A stretch of DNA of 64,000 nucleotides from an uncultured Archangium sp. (GCA_903905455.1 CAIVGN010000167.1:54899-118898); one strand, 5' to 3'; positions 1 through 10,618 are shown, numbered from the stretch's first letter. Notes: generated by a model not told the origin, from the sequence alone. A program made the numbers and translations.

Positions 1-1797
<1,797 letters not shown>

Positions 1798-1828
1798 GGC
1801 GCCACTGCCTAACAGAACCGCGCGGGAG

Positions 1829-2017
1829 TTACTGCGCGCGCGGCTTGTAGAAGAGCATCAGCGAGTAGCAGTGGAACTCGTTGTCGCTCGACTGGCGGAC
1901 CACGCGGTCGACGATCTCGAGGTCCGCGTTGCTCTTGATCCAGCGAGTGACGTTCTCGCTGAGCTCTTCGCGTTCCTTCGCCTTCGTCGCTGAAAACACC
2001 TTGACGCCAGTGAACAT
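1829..2017 (-). CDS. Small conserved-looking hypothetical protein, 62 aa
   Basis: Not a family I can name. The ATG at 2017 opens a 62-residue acidic/basic protein ([19 protein letters not shown] at the N-terminus, ending [14 protein letters not shown]). Its composition looks like a real small alpha/beta protein and not like a GC-rich shadow frame: it has balanced Lys, Glu, Phe and Ile and no Arg/Ala/Pro bias. The frame stays open upstream to about 2401, but that part overlaps the PHP gene and reads as shadow, so the short start is chosen. It is divergent from the PHP gene (43 bp apart) and lies just upstream of glgB on the same strand, so it may be co-transcribed with glgB. Confidence 0.7.
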   Translation of the reverse strand: MFTGVKVFSATKAKEREELSENVTRWIKSNADLEIVDRVVRQSSDNEFHCYSLMLFYKPRAQ

Positions 2018-2060
2018 GCCGGGCTTATCCCATTGGCGTTTCCCCCCCACAAGGCCCTCC

Positions 2061-2780
2061 ATGCTGATCGATCTGCACGTCCACTCGTATCTCTCGCGCG
2101 ACTGCCAGCTCGACCCGCGGGCGGTGCTCTCGCGCGCAGAGTCCTTCGGCCTCGACGGCGTCGCCTTCACCGAGACCAACACGCAGGATGGCTGCGATGA
2201 ACTTTTCGATCTCCAGCGGACGACGAAGCTGAAGATCTTCGTGGGCCTGGAGCTGGCGACCGACAAGGGCCAGTACCTCTGTTTCTTCGAGAAGCCCGAT
2301 CGCGCGCCCGAGCCGGTGCAGATGTGGGGCAGCAACCGCGAGACGCCCTGGAAGGCCGACGAGGCGTTGCCCAAGCTCAAGGCCCTGGGCGCGGCGATCA
2401 TCGCGGCCCGGCCCTACGACAAGGAATTCCCGACGCCGGCGCTCGACTCGATCAAGGCGCTCAAGCTGCTGTCTGCCGTCGAGGTCTACAACCCCAAGGT
2501 GCGCCCCGGCGCGAACGAGCTGGCCATCGAGGCGGCCACCGCGCTGCAGGTGCCCGGCGTGGCCGGCAGTGATGCCCGCGGCTCGCTCGACGAGATCGGC
2601 TACGCGGCGACGCTCTTCACCCGGCCGGTGAACACCCAGTCCGACCTCGTCAAGGCGCTGCTGGGCAAGGACTACTACGCGGTGCAGATGGGAGAGCTGC
2701 CCTACCTGCAGCGCCCGGGTGACGCGCGCACCGCGGAGCTCAAGGCGAAGAAGAAGAAGAAGCGCCGTTGGCCGCGGTGA
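2061..2780 (+). CDS. PHP-domain metal-dependent phosphoesterase
   Basis: 239 aa. The N-terminus DLHVHSYLSRD carries the PHP-family His-x-His metal motif, followed by the FTETN strand and a C-terminal GVAGSDAR segment that supplies the late Asp. PHP proteins hydrolyse phosphoester bonds with a di- or trinuclear metal site; the substrate cannot be told from sequence. The ATG at 2061 is chosen because the PHP fold begins immediately there, although the frame is open from 1881. The C-terminus is a run of Lys (KKKKKRRWPR). Its last 41 bp overlap the 3' end of the convergent gene 2740-3474, whose product ends in a Ser run from the same GAAGAAGAAG tract. Confidence 0.88.
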   Translation: MLIDLHVHSYLSRDCQLDPRAVLSRAESFGLDGVAFTETNTQDGCDELFDLQRTTKLKIFVGLELATDKGQYLCFFEKPDRAPEPVQMWGSNRETPWKADEALPKLKALGAAIIAARPYDKEFPTPALDSIKALKLLSAVEVYNPKVRPGANELAIEAATALQVPGVAGSDARGSLDEIGYAATLFTRPVNTQSDLVKALLGKDYYAVQMGELPYLQRPGDARTAELKAKKKKKRRWPR

Positions 2781-3474
2781 AGGTGGTGAGGCGGCCGTCG
2801 AGCAGCACCGCCGACCGCAGCCCTTCTGCCCAGCGCCAGGTCTCCTTGCGCTGAGTCCCCACGAGCTCGATCTTCTTCGACTCGGGGTAGCCCCAGGCCA
2901 TCTCCAGCGCTTCGGCCGGCATGTCGGTGACCGCGCTCTTGGTGCGCACCGCCTCGCGCACGCCCTCGGTGAAGCTCTCGAGCCGGCGCGTCTGGTCTTC
3001 GCGGGTGAGGTGGCGCTCGAGCTCGGTGAGGAACTCGGTGTTGCTCTTGAGGCCGGGGCGCAGCACCAGCACGTACGGCGGCGCCTGCTTCGGCGTGCCC
3101 GCCACGTCGAGGTACAGCCAGGCCAGGGTGCGCGGGGTGTAGAGCACCCGCTCGGTCATCACCCAGGCCGAGGGGAACTCGACCTTGATGATGCGCACCG
3201 CCGTCCCCGCGGGGAAGGTGCGCTCGATGGCGCCGGGGTTGAGGGCCTTGCCGCCGGTGTCGTCGACCAGGCGCACCAGCTCCGGGGGCACCGGGCTGAG
3301 CAGCCGCTTGGTCGCGTCGCCGAAGAAGGGCGTGCCGTACATCGACACCCTCAGGAACCGCTGCTCGCCGTTGAGCGCGCGCTCGAGATCGGCGACCTGC
3401 GTGGGGGGAATGGCGACCTGCGCGGTGACGCAGCTCGAGAAGGCCAGCGCAGCGACCGCGACGAGGGCTTTCAC
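2740..3474 (-). CDS. Putative exported lipoprotein of unknown function
   Basis: 244 aa with a GTG start at 3474. The N-terminus (KALVAVAALAFSSC) is a signal peptide with a possible lipobox cysteine at residue 15, so it is probably exported and lipid-anchored. The rest is a mixed alpha/beta protein with no motif I recognise. The GTG overlaps the TGA of the upstream zinc-ribbon gene (GTGA), indicating translational coupling, and that overlap fixes the start. The C-terminus is a short poly-Ser tail (GASSSSSP) read from the strand opposite to the poly-Lys end of the PHP gene. No function is proposed. Confidence 0.75.
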   Translation of the reverse strand: MKALVAVAALAFSSCVTAQVAIPPTQVADLERALNGEQRFLRVSMYGTPFFGDATKRLLSPVPPELVRLVDDTGGKALNPGAIERTFPAGTAVRIIKVEFPSAWVMTERVLYTPRTLAWLYLDVAGTPKQAPPYVLVLRPGLKSNTEFLTELERHLTREDQTRRLESFTEGVREAVRTKSAVTDMPAEALEMAWGYPESKKIELVGTQRKETWRWAEGLRSAVLLDGRLTTFTAANGASSSSSP

Positions 3475-3836
3475 GTGCTCGAGCCACCCGAAGAAGAGCC
3501 GCTGCCCGACGAGCCACCCGAGGTCGACGCCGGCGCCGCGGCCGGCGCGCTGGGCGTGGTCGAGGTGGCGCTGCTGGTGCTGGGCGTCGAGGTCGACGAC
3601 GAGGCCGACGCGCTGCCGCCCGACGACGACGACGACGACTCGCTCTTCTTGGTGCTGCCGTAGAGATCCGAGTACCAGCCGCCGCCCTTGAGCTGGAAGC
3701 TGGTGCGGCTCACCATGCGCTCGAGCGTGCCCGCGGTGTGGCACTCGGGGCACTCGGCCGGGGCCGGGTCGCTGACCTTGTGCAGCACCTCGAGCTCCTT
3801 GCCGCACTTGCTGCACTTGTATTCGTAGATCGGCAC
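3471..3836 (-). CDS. FmdB-family zinc-ribbon protein with Ser-rich tail
   Basis: 121 aa. The N-terminal MPIYEYKCSKCG and the later CPECH form the two CxxC knuckles of the FmdB/CxxC_CxxC_SSSS family (residues about 8-11 and 29-32), expected to bind Zn. The remaining ~65 residues are low-complexity Ser/Gly/Thr/Ala. The biochemical role of the family is not settled; members are often called putative regulatory proteins. It starts 4 nt after the stop of the gene 3841-5052 and overlaps the following lipoprotein gene by 4 nt, so the three probably form one operon. Confidence 0.9.
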   Translation of the reverse strand: MPIYEYKCSKCGKELEVLHKVSDPAPAECPECHTAGTLERMVSRTSFQLKGGGWYSDLYGSTKKSESSSSSSGGSASASSSTSTPSTSSATSTTPSAPAAAPASTSGGSSGSGSSSGGSST

Positions 3837-3840
3837 GTCG

Positions 3841-5052
3841 TTACCCCTTGTCCTTCTTCGTCCAGGGCTCGAGCAGCCCGAGTTTGTCCAATGCGCGGCG
3901 CAGGCTCTCTGCGTGCAACGCGTGCTGCCGGGCGAGCAAGTCGACCAGCGTGGGCACCGACGTCGCGGCGTCGCGCACCTCGTCGATCAGCTCCACCAAC
4001 TGCTTCTTGAGCACCTCGCTGAACTTGCGGTCGATGCCCAGGTCTTCGAGGTAGCGCGCGCGGAAGAGCATCTCCAGGCGCAGCGTCAGGTTCCCCGGGG
4101 CCAGCGCCTCGCGCGAATAGCGATCGCGCACTTCGTCGATCTCGCGGTCGATGCCCAGGGCGCCGATCAGCTTCTCGAGCTCATCTTCACTCAGCCCCAG
4201 GCTCTGGGCGGTGCGCGTCAGGGAGCCCTTCTCGTCGATGATCGACGTGAGCACGACCTCGCGCTCCTTCTTCTCGATCAGCTCGAACAGCGAGTGGTGC
4301 TCGAGCACGTCTTCCACGTCACCGACCGAGAGGATCGCGCCGCGCTTGCCGACGTAGCCGGCCTCGAGCGTGCGAAGCAGCGCCACGCGGTGCGGGACCT
4401 GCTCGATCAGCGCCTCCATGGTTTCCCGGCCCTCGTTCCGGAAGAGCGACTCGAAGCTCGCGCGGGACGGGTCGACGGTGGTGAACCGGCCGCGCGGGGC
4501 GGGGAGGCTGCGCTTGGGGAGGAACGCCGTGCCGGGCAGGGCGCGCGGGAGCCTGGGGATCACCGGCTCGACCTCGCCGGCCTTGCGCTTGTGCGGCGCG
4601 ATGCGCTCCTTGACCGTCTCGCCCCGGGGCTTGCGCGCGCGGGTCTTGGCGGTCTCGGAGCTCGCGTGCACCTCGACCGGCGCGCGGCTGGGCGCGGAGG
4701 CGGTGAGCACGGGGATCTTCGAGGCCGCCTCGGGCAGGGGCGCCTTCTTCGAGTTCTCCTCGGAGACCTTGCGCACCATCTCGTAGTAGCCGGTCAGCTC
4801 GCGCTGCTCGGCCACCTGCTCGTCGGTCCCGAGGATCACGTCGACCACCGCGAAGGGGCCGAGCTTTCTCGTGGGCTCGGCGTCGGCGAGCTCGCGCACC
4901 CGGAAGTCGTCAGACTCCGCGAGCAACGCCAGCGCATCGCGCACCAGGCCAGGTGAAGCCGGCGCCTTGGCGCGACGGCAATAGTCGGACACCGCCACCG
5001 CAATGGGCGTGGGGACGTCTTCGGGGTGTCGCTTGCGCTGCAAGTCCATCAT
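3841..5052 (-). CDS. Hypothetical protein with Fis-like HTH segment
   Basis: 403 aa from the ATG at 5052 (tandem ATG; 5049 is equally possible, and a frame extension to 5106 looks non-coding). Residues ~1-75 form a helical domain. Next comes a basic, Pro/Ala/Lys-rich linker (~residues 100-180). The helical C-terminal half contains a segment resembling a Fis-type helix-turn-helix (SIIDEKGSLTRTAQSLGLS). Myxobacterial proteins of this kind are commonly labelled Fis-family regulators, but no sigma54 AAA+ domain is present. A DNA-binding role is inference only. It is first in a minus-strand operon with the FmdB-type protein and divergent from the membrane protein at 5106. Confidence 0.72.
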   Translation of the reverse strand: MMDLQRKRHPEDVPTPIAVAVSDYCRRAKAPASPGLVRDALALLAESDDFRVRELADAEPTRKLGPFAVVDVILGTDEQVAEQRELTGYYEMVRKVSEENSKKAPLPEAASKIPVLTASAPSRAPVEVHASSETAKTRARKPRGETVKERIAPHKRKAGEVEPVIPRLPRALPGTAFLPKRSLPAPRGRFTTVDPSRASFESLFRNEGRETMEALIEQVPHRVALLRTLEAGYVGKRGAILSVGDVEDVLEHHSLFELIEKKEREVVLTSIIDEKGSLTRTAQSLGLSEDELEKLIGALGIDREIDEVRDRYSREALAPGNLTLRLEMLFRARYLEDLGIDRKFSEVLKKQLVELIDEVRDAATSVPTLVDLLARQHALHAESLRRALDKLGLLEPWTKKDKG

Positions 5053-5105
5053 GCCGGTGTCCAAAGGGTGCCGCGGTGCGTATAAGCAGTCCTCGGAACC
5101 TGTCA

Positions 5106-5675
5106 ATGAACGCCGAGTCCCCCTCCCAAATGACTGCGCGCGAAGAGCCCAGCGTGGTCGGGGTGCGCGTGAAGCCCCTGTGGTCCATGGTGCTCTACGG
5201 CCTGCTGGTGGTCTCCGCGGGCGTGGCGCTCTACGCGCAGCGGGCCCACGACGTGGATCCCACCTTCGCCCTGGCCGCGCCCTGGCTGTTCCTCGTCTTC
5301 GCCCTGGGCTTCTCGATCTACCGCCTGGCCATCGTCGCCGCGGGTCGGTACTCGCCCTTCAAGGCCTTCATCCAGATCTTCCTCGCGGTGCTCTTCTTCC
5401 TGCTGCTGCTCTTCCCGAGCGTGCGGCAGCCGGTGGTGCAGGGCGGGGTGTTGCTGGCCCACGGTGATGCCCGTGTGCGCGCGGTGTCTGCCGAGGTCGT
5501 CGGCTGGCGCCAGGAACTGGCCCAGGCCAGCACGCTGGTCTCGATGCTCGTCGACCCCTCGGCCGACGTGCGCGCCGCGGCCCACGACGCCCTGGTGAAG
5601 CTCAACGGCGGCGTCGATCTCGGCGCGGCCGATGACGCGGCGGCCCGAAAGGCCTGGGGCGCCCGCTTTCCATGA
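5106..5675 (+). CDS. Membrane protein with C-terminal HEAT-like segment
   Basis: 189 aa. Three hydrophobic helices are evident: about residues 24-45 (MVLYGLLVVSAGVALYA), 54-79 (FALAAPWLFLVFALGFSIY) and 87-108 (FIQIFLAVLFFLLLLF). After them, LVSMLVDPSADVRAAAHDAL reads like one HEAT repeat turn. The ATG at 5106 follows a 53-bp divergent spacer. The stop overlaps the Fur-type gene start by 4 nt (ATGA), so the two are probably one transcript. I cannot assign a function. The link to a metal-type regulator and a thiol oxidoreductase downstream suggests an envelope or stress context, but this is weak. Confidence 0.8.
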   Translation: MNAESPSQMTAREEPSVVGVRVKPLWSMVLYGLLVVSAGVALYAQRAHDVDPTFALAAPWLFLVFALGFSIYRLAIVAAGRYSPFKAFIQIFLAVLFFLLLLFPSVRQPVVQGGVLLAHGDARVRAVSAEVVGWRQELAQASTLVSMLVDPSADVRAAAHDALVKLNGGVDLGAADDAAARKAWGARFP

Positions 5676-6139
5676 CCGTCTCCAGCGCGCAGCGCGAGGA
5701 GCTGGGCAAGACCCTCGAGCGCTACATGGCCGAGCGGGGCCTCAAGTCGACGCGCCAGCGCACGCTGATCGTCGAGCTCTTCTTCGACATGCACGGGCAC
5801 TTCTCGGTCGAAGAGGTCTGGGCCCGGGTGCGGCAAGACGACCCGCGCGTGTCGGTGGCCACCGTGTACCGCACCATGAAGCTGCTCTCCGACAGCGGCC
5901 TGGCGCACGCCAACAACTTCGGTGACGGGCAGACCCGCTACGAGGCCGCCGTCGGCCGCGAGCACCACGACCACCTCATCTGCACCCGCTGCGCGACGAT
6001 CATCGAGTTCGAGAACGATCAGATCGAGCGCATGCAGGACGGCGTCGCCCGGCGCCACGGCTTCAAGGTGACCTCGCACAAGATGGAGCTCTACGGCCTG
6101 TGCAAGGCCTGCCAGAAGCTCGCCGAGCAGGGCGCTTGA
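5672..6139 (+). CDS. Fur/PerR-family metal-responsive transcriptional regulator
   Basis: 155 aa, the usual Fur length. The N-terminal winged helix includes STRQRTLIVELFF and the recognition helix SVATVYRTMKLL (residues 61-72). The metal-binding core HHDH (98-101) is followed by CxxC pairs at C104/C107 and C144/C147, the structural zinc sites. Whether it senses iron, zinc or peroxide cannot be decided by eye. It is in an overlapping operon between a membrane protein (ATGA overlap) and a thioredoxin-like lipoprotein (TTGA overlap). That context would fit a redox or peroxide role (PerR-like), but this is inference. Confidence 0.95.
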   Translation: MTVSSAQREELGKTLERYMAERGLKSTRQRTLIVELFFDMHGHFSVEEVWARVRQDDPRVSVATVYRTMKLLSDSGLAHANNFGDGQTRYEAAVGREHHDHLICTRCATIIEFENDQIERMQDGVARRHGFKVTSHKMELYGLCKACQKLAEQGA

Positions 6140-6645
6140 TCTCCCGTCGCGGGTTGTTGCTCGCGTCGCTCGGCGCGGGGTGTGCGCGGCCGGCCGAGGT
6201 CACCATCGCCAGCTTCCGCACGGCCATGAACGATCTCCCGCACCAGACCGCGGGCCGCATCCCCTTCGAGCCGTGGACCCTGGAAGGCAAGGTGGTGCTG
6301 GTCACCTTCGTGGCCACCTGGTGCTTCCCCTGCCTCACGGAGCTGGTGGTGCTCTCGCGGCTACAGCGCGATCACGCCGAGGCCGGCTTCTGCAACGTGA
6401 TGGTGGGCATGGACCTCGAGGGCCGCGCTGTGCTCGACCCCTTCGCCGAGGGCTACAAGCTCGACTACCCGCTGCTGGTGGCCGACGACCGGGTGCGCGC
6501 GGGCGAGACCGTGTTCGGGCGCATCCGCGAGCTGCCCACGCGCTTCCTCTTCGCCCGCAGCGGCGAGGTGGTGCTCGGCTACACCGGGGTCTCGACGTAC
6601 GAAGAGCTCGAACGCGCCGTGGCGTCCGAGCTCTCGAAGCACTGA
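6136..6645 (+). CDS. TlpA/thioredoxin-like lipoprotein
   Basis: 169 aa from a TTG start at 6136 overlapping the fur-type stop. This start gives an N-terminus SRRGLLLASLGAGC, a twin-arginine-like signal with a lipobox cysteine at residue 16. A start further upstream would overlap the regulator more deeply. The mature domain has the thioredoxin active site WCFPC (C63/C66) in the context VLVTFVATWCFPC, followed by a cis-Pro-type LPTRFLF segment. This is typical of periplasmic TlpA/ResA thiol-disulfide oxidoreductases, which reduce disulfides in exported proteins or support cytochrome maturation. It is last in a three-gene overlapping operon. Confidence 0.88.
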   Translation: MISRRGLLLASLGAGCARPAEVTIASFRTAMNDLPHQTAGRIPFEPWTLEGKVVLVTFVATWCFPCLTELVVLSRLQRDHAEAGFCNVMVGMDLEGRAVLDPFAEGYKLDYPLLVADDRVRAGETVFGRIRELPTRFLFARSGEVVLGYTGVSTYEELERAVASELSKH

Positions 6646-6668
6646 CTTCGCTGTCTTGAACCGCTGCC

Positions 6669-7661
6669 TTACGCCTGGGCGGCGGGCGTCGGCTCGGTCG
6701 CGGCAGGGGCCGGCGTGGCCTCCGGCGCGGGGACGGCGGCGGGCTCTTCGAGGTGCGTGGCCGGAGCGGCCTCGAGCTTCGCCAGGGCCTCGGCCTCGGC
6801 GACGTCTTCCGCCTTGTGCTTGGCCTTGACCTGCGCGTCGCTCGACGCGATCTCCTCGGCGCTCAGCTCGAGGCGGCCGGCGTCGACGCCCGACTTCTTC
6901 TCGAGGTCCTTCAGGGCGCGCTTGAAGAGATCGTTCTCCACCAGCGTGCGGTTGAGGCGCATCTCGATGGCGCGGAACTTGTCCCGGGCCAGCTCGGCCT
7001 CCTGGTACACGCGCTTGCTGTCGCGGGTGTGGCGGTCCAGCTTGGCCTTGATGCTCTTGAGCTCGCGGTCGAGCTCGTTGGCCTTCTTGCGATCGGTGCT
7101 CGACTGCGCCTCGAGCTTGGTGATGCGCTCCTTCTCCACGTCGGAGAGCTCACGGATCACGCGGGTGATGACTTCCTGGGGCCGCTCGACCTTGATCTCT
7201 TCCTTCTTCTCGACCGGCGCCGCGACCACGTCGGGGCGCTTCTTGCCGCGCGTGTCCGCCTCGGTCTTCAGCTTCTGGATGTCGGCCAGCGCGGTCGCCA
7301 ACTCGGCGCGCGTCGCGTCGAGCTGGATCGAGGCCTGCCGCTCCACTTCGGCGCGGGCCTTGGAGAGATCGTCGCCCGACTTGTCGCCTTCACGCTGCTC
7401 GTGGAGCTTCTTCTTGGTCGCCTTGAGGTCGTCCTTCAGCTCGGCCTGGGCCTTCTTGACCTCGGCGAGCTCCTTCGACTTCTTCTCGAGCTCGGCCTCG
7501 GCCTTGCGGGCGCGGTCGTCGTCGGTGCGGACTTCGCTCTTCGACGAGGTGTTGGCCGCCATCTGGGGGGAGGGCTGCTGCCCACCGCCACCGACGAGGC
7601 CGAGATTGAACGCCAGGCTGGCCGCGAGGGCGATGCCGAGCAGGATGATGACGATGGTCAC
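6669..7661 (-). CDS. Membrane-anchored coiled-coil protein
   Basis: 330 aa; GTG start at 7661 with a GGAG Shine-Dalgarno 7 nt upstream. One N-terminal membrane helix (residues ~2-24, IVIILLGIALAASLAFNLGL) is followed by a Gly/Gln-rich joint. Then comes ~200 residues of charged heptad-like coiled coil (Lys/Glu/Ala/Leu-rich) and a Pro/Ala tail (about the last 45 residues). This layout is TolA-like in overall form, but no TolA C-terminal domain is seen. It is probably a structural cell-envelope protein. It is convergent with the thioredoxin-like gene (23 bp apart, no hairpin seen). Confidence 0.82.
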   Translation of the reverse strand: MTIVIILLGIALAASLAFNLGLVGGGGQQPSPQMAANTSSKSEVRTDDDRARKAEAELEKKSKELAEVKKAQAELKDDLKATKKKLHEQREGDKSGDDLSKARAEVERQASIQLDATRAELATALADIQKLKTEADTRGKKRPDVVAAPVEKKEEIKVERPQEVITRVIRELSDVEKERITKLEAQSSTDRKKANELDRELKSIKAKLDRHTRDSKRVYQEAELARDKFRAIEMRLNRTLVENDLFKRALKDLEKKSGVDAGRLELSAEEIASSDAQVKAKHKAEDVAEAEALAKLEAAPATHLEEPAAVPAPEATPAPAATEPTPAAQA

Positions 7662-7767
7662 GTAGACTCCTTCAGGGGGTTCGACGACTGCGCACCCTAT
7701 ACAGGCACGACGCGCCCCGAGGAAAGACCTCAGAGTCGCTTGCCGGACCCCCAGGGTGAAGGCAGGG

Positions 7768-8967
7768 CTACCCGGCGAGCCAGGCGACCAGCCGCTCGAA
7801 GACCTCTGGCCGGTTGAGCAGGTCGAGGTGGTTGCTGCCGTGAACGATGTGCTGGTGCGACGGCGGCAGGGTCAAGCTCCGGGCTCGGTCCTCGTGGCGA
7901 CCCAGCGCGCTGTCCACGGGCACCAGGCCGTCGCCCAGGAGGCGCTTCGCCCCGGCCAGGGAGGTGGTCGCGGCGACCGCGTAGCACTCGACCCCCTCGG
8001 GCAGCGGCACCGGCGTGCGTGGGTCGCCCTGGCTTTTCTCGAACCGATCCTGGCCCGTCCAGTCTTCGTCGAGGAGGTTGCCGAAGCGCAGGTCGGTCAC
8101 CCCCGCACTGCGCAGCTTCGCCAGGGTGGCGAGCGGCGCGCTGTAGCGGCTGACCCCCAGCAGGAACTCGATCCAGTTTCCCCCGCGCTCCAGCGGCGCG
8201 CCGTGATGTGGTGTCCCCAGGGTGACCAGCCTCGTGAGCGTGCGGCGCCAGGGGTGGCCGGCCCCCACGTGGGCGGCGCTGCGGCACACGAGCCCGCCCA
8301 TGCTGTGCGCAAGCAGGGTCAGCGACGTCACGGGCACTGGCCAGGCGGCCACGAGGCGGTCGAGCAGGGCGTCGAAGGCGCGCCCGTTCTGAGAGACGTG
8401 CAGCCCGCTGTTGTAGTGGAGGTAGAGCGGGGTGAACCCCAGCTCCCGGGCCAGCCGCGCACCGTGATCGTGGCCCTGCCGCGCCCACTGGAGATCGTTC
8501 ATCGACGAGCCGTGCACCAGCACCAGCACCTTCCCGGTCGCCTGGGGGAACGCCGCGCGCAGCGACTCCCGGTCCAGCGTCAGCGCATGGCCCTCGTGGC
8601 GCAGGCTCATCTCGATGGCCAACGGGTTCTTCGTTTGCGCGAGATGGTCGCCGATCACCCCGTTCAGGGCAGCCTGCACCGCGTCGCGCTCCGGCCCCGG
8701 CGTGCTTTCCCCCAACAGCGGCGCCAGCGTGGACAGCACCTGCTCGATGGTCTTGCCCACCAGCCGGGTCACCCCGCGAATGCTCCCGTAGACCAGCCCG
8801 TTGACCAGCTTCAGGGGCCCCGAGAGCGGCTGCCCCAGCACCCCGGGCCCTGAGCCGATGGTGGTGTGCATCGCCTGGACGACCTCGGTCACCCGCTGCG
8901 TCGCGTCGACGGCCAGCTTGCTCGCTGCGCTCAGGTCGTCGGCGTGCTTCCGCGTCTTCTTGGCCAT
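7768..8967 (-). CDS. Alpha/beta-hydrolase (lipase/PGAP1-like)
   Basis: 399 aa. The second half is an alpha/beta-hydrolase core: oxyanion segment VLVLVHGSSMNDLQW (~148-162) and nucleophile elbow AHSMGG with Ser222 (Gly replaced by Ala at the first position of GxSxG). A late acidic strand (LGDGLVPVDSALG) and the C-terminal SNHLDLL supply the likely Asp and His. The first ~120 residues are a helical domain unlike a signal peptide, so it is probably cytoplasmic or membrane-associated. PGAP1-like or lipase-like hydrolases share the LVTLGTPHHG motif seen here. Substrate unknown. It is divergent from kamD with a 97-bp spacer. Confidence 0.88.
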   Translation of the reverse strand: MAKKTRKHADDLSAASKLAVDATQRVTEVVQAMHTTIGSGPGVLGQPLSGPLKLVNGLVYGSIRGVTRLVGKTIEQVLSTLAPLLGESTPGPERDAVQAALNGVIGDHLAQTKNPLAIEMSLRHEGHALTLDRESLRAAFPQATGKVLVLVHGSSMNDLQWARQGHDHGARLARELGFTPLYLHYNSGLHVSQNGRAFDALLDRLVAAWPVPVTSLTLLAHSMGGLVCRSAAHVGAGHPWRRTLTRLVTLGTPHHGAPLERGGNWIEFLLGVSRYSAPLATLAKLRSAGVTDLRFGNLLDEDWTGQDRFEKSQGDPRTPVPLPEGVECYAVAATTSLAGAKRLLGDGLVPVDSALGRHEDRARSLTLPPSHQHIVHGSNHLDLLNRPEVFERLVAWLAG

Positions 8968-9064
8968 GGGCCCGCACCCTAGGCTCGTTCTTCAAAGCGT
9001 GACGCATGGCGTAACGGTGCGCGAAGACAGAGCTTTTGTGGCGAAACGCTGTAAAAGACCCGCC

Positions 9065-10618
9065 ATGTCAGGCCTCTTCGTCACCGATGAGCAGATCGCC
9101 GAGGCGCGCCAGCTCGCCAGCGACATCACCGACCCCATCTTCGATCTCATCTCGAAGAACACCACCATCTCCGTCGAGCGCACCGTGCTGCGCTGGTTCG
9201 GCGTCGACGGCGTCGGCAACCTGGGCGCGCCGCTCGTCAACCTCATGTGCGACCGGCTCAAGGAAGCCGGCGTGCTCAACAAGGGCGCCGCGTATTGGTA
9301 CGGCCGCGCGCTGCGCATGGGCGCCACCAGCCCTCTGGACGCCGTCGAGCGCCTCACCGCCGCGCCGCTGGAGATGCTCCAGCCGCTGCCCCCGGAAGAA
9401 GAGAAGAAGCTCCGGGACGAGGTGCGCGCCGAGGCCCGCGCCGTGGTCTCGGAGTTCAAGGGCCGCGTCGAGCAGCGCAACGAGCTCAAGCGCGAGTTCC
9501 CCATGGCGCCGGCGCCGCACAAGTACGTGATCGTCGCCACCGGCAACATCTTCGACGACGTGGACCAGGCGCGCGCCGCGGCCCAGGCCGGCGCCGACGT
9601 GATCGCGGTGATCCGCTCCACGGCCCAGTCGCTGCTCGACTACGTGCCCCAGGGCGCGACCACCGAGGGCTACGGCGGCACCTACGCCACGCAGGAGAAC
9701 TTCCGCATCATGCGCGAGGCGCTCGACGACGAGTCGCGCAAGCTCAAGCGCTACATCGAGCTGACCAACTACAGCTCGGGCCTGTGCATGACGGAGATCG
9801 CCTTCATGGCGGCGTGGGAGCGGCTGGACATGCTCCTCAACGACTCGATGTACGGCATCCTCTTCCGCGACATCAACATGCGGCGCACGTTCATCGACCA
9901 GTACTTCTCGCGCCGCATCTGCGCCATGGCCGGGATCATCATCAACACCGGCGAAGACAACTACATCACCACCGCCGACGCCTACGACGCCGCGCACACG
10001 GTGATCGCCAGCCAGTTCATCAACGAGTGTTTCGCCCGCCGCGCCGGCTTGCAGGATTGGCAGCTGGGCATCGGCCACTCGTACGAGATCGACCCGCACA
10101 TGCCCGAGACCCTGCTGCTCGAGCTGAGCCAGGCGATGCTGGTGCGCCGCTGCTTCCCCAACGCGCCGCTCAAGTACATGCCGCCCACCAAGCACAAGGA
10201 GACCGACATCTTCTTCAGCCACGCCTACGACGTGATGGCCGACCTGGTCGCGGTGTGGACGCGCCAGGGCATCCAGCTGCTGGGCATGATGACCGAGGCG
10301 ATGCACACGCCGTTGCTGGCCGACCGCTACGTGGCCCTCAAGGCCGCCTCCTACGTGCACCGCGCCGCCCGCGGCATCGACGAGGAGTTCACCGTGCGCG
10401 AAGACGGCAAGATCGCCAACCGCGCGCGCTTCGTGTTCGGGAAGGCCCTCGAGCTGCTGCGCGAGTGCAAGGGCGACGGCATGGTCGCCGCCATCGGCCG
10501 CGGGCGCTTCGGCGACGTGAAGCGCGCCGAGACCGGGGGCAAGGGGCTCGACGGCGTCATCGAGAAGGCGCCCGATTACTTCAACCCGTTCCTCGAGATC
10601 ATGGAGGCGTCCACGTGA
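9065..10618 (+). CDS. kamD: Lysine 5,6-aminomutase, alpha subunit
   Basis: 517 aa, the family length. KamD with KamE forms the adenosylcobalamin- and PLP-dependent mutase that moves the terminal amino group of L-beta-lysine (or D-lysine) to give 3,5-diaminohexanoate. Characteristic segments include NLGAPLVNLMCDRL, the YVPQGATTEGYGGTYATQENF loop and GIGHSYEIDPHMPETLLLE. The ATG at 9065 is chosen because the frame upstream runs into the divergent spacer. It is the first gene of the operon kamD - small exported protein - kamE - kal - kce, with 4-nt overlaps at most junctions. All later steps except kdd follow directly, which supports a role in lysine catabolism. Confidence 0.96.
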   Translation: MSGLFVTDEQIAEARQLASDITDPIFDLISKNTTISVERTVLRWFGVDGVGNLGAPLVNLMCDRLKEAGVLNKGAAYWYGRALRMGATSPLDAVERLTAAPLEMLQPLPPEEEKKLRDEVRAEARAVVSEFKGRVEQRNELKREFPMAPAPHKYVIVATGNIFDDVDQARAAAQAGADVIAVIRSTAQSLLDYVPQGATTEGYGGTYATQENFRIMREALDDESRKLKRYIELTNYSSGLCMTEIAFMAAWERLDMLLNDSMYGILFRDINMRRTFIDQYFSRRICAMAGIIINTGEDNYITTADAYDAAHTVIASQFINECFARRAGLQDWQLGIGHSYEIDPHMPETLLLELSQAMLVRRCFPNAPLKYMPPTKHKETDIFFSHAYDVMADLVAVWTRQGIQLLGMMTEAMHTPLLADRYVALKAASYVHRAARGIDEEFTVREDGKIANRARFVFGKALELLRECKGDGMVAAIGRGRFGDVKRAETGGKGLDGVIEKAPDYFNPFLEIMEAST

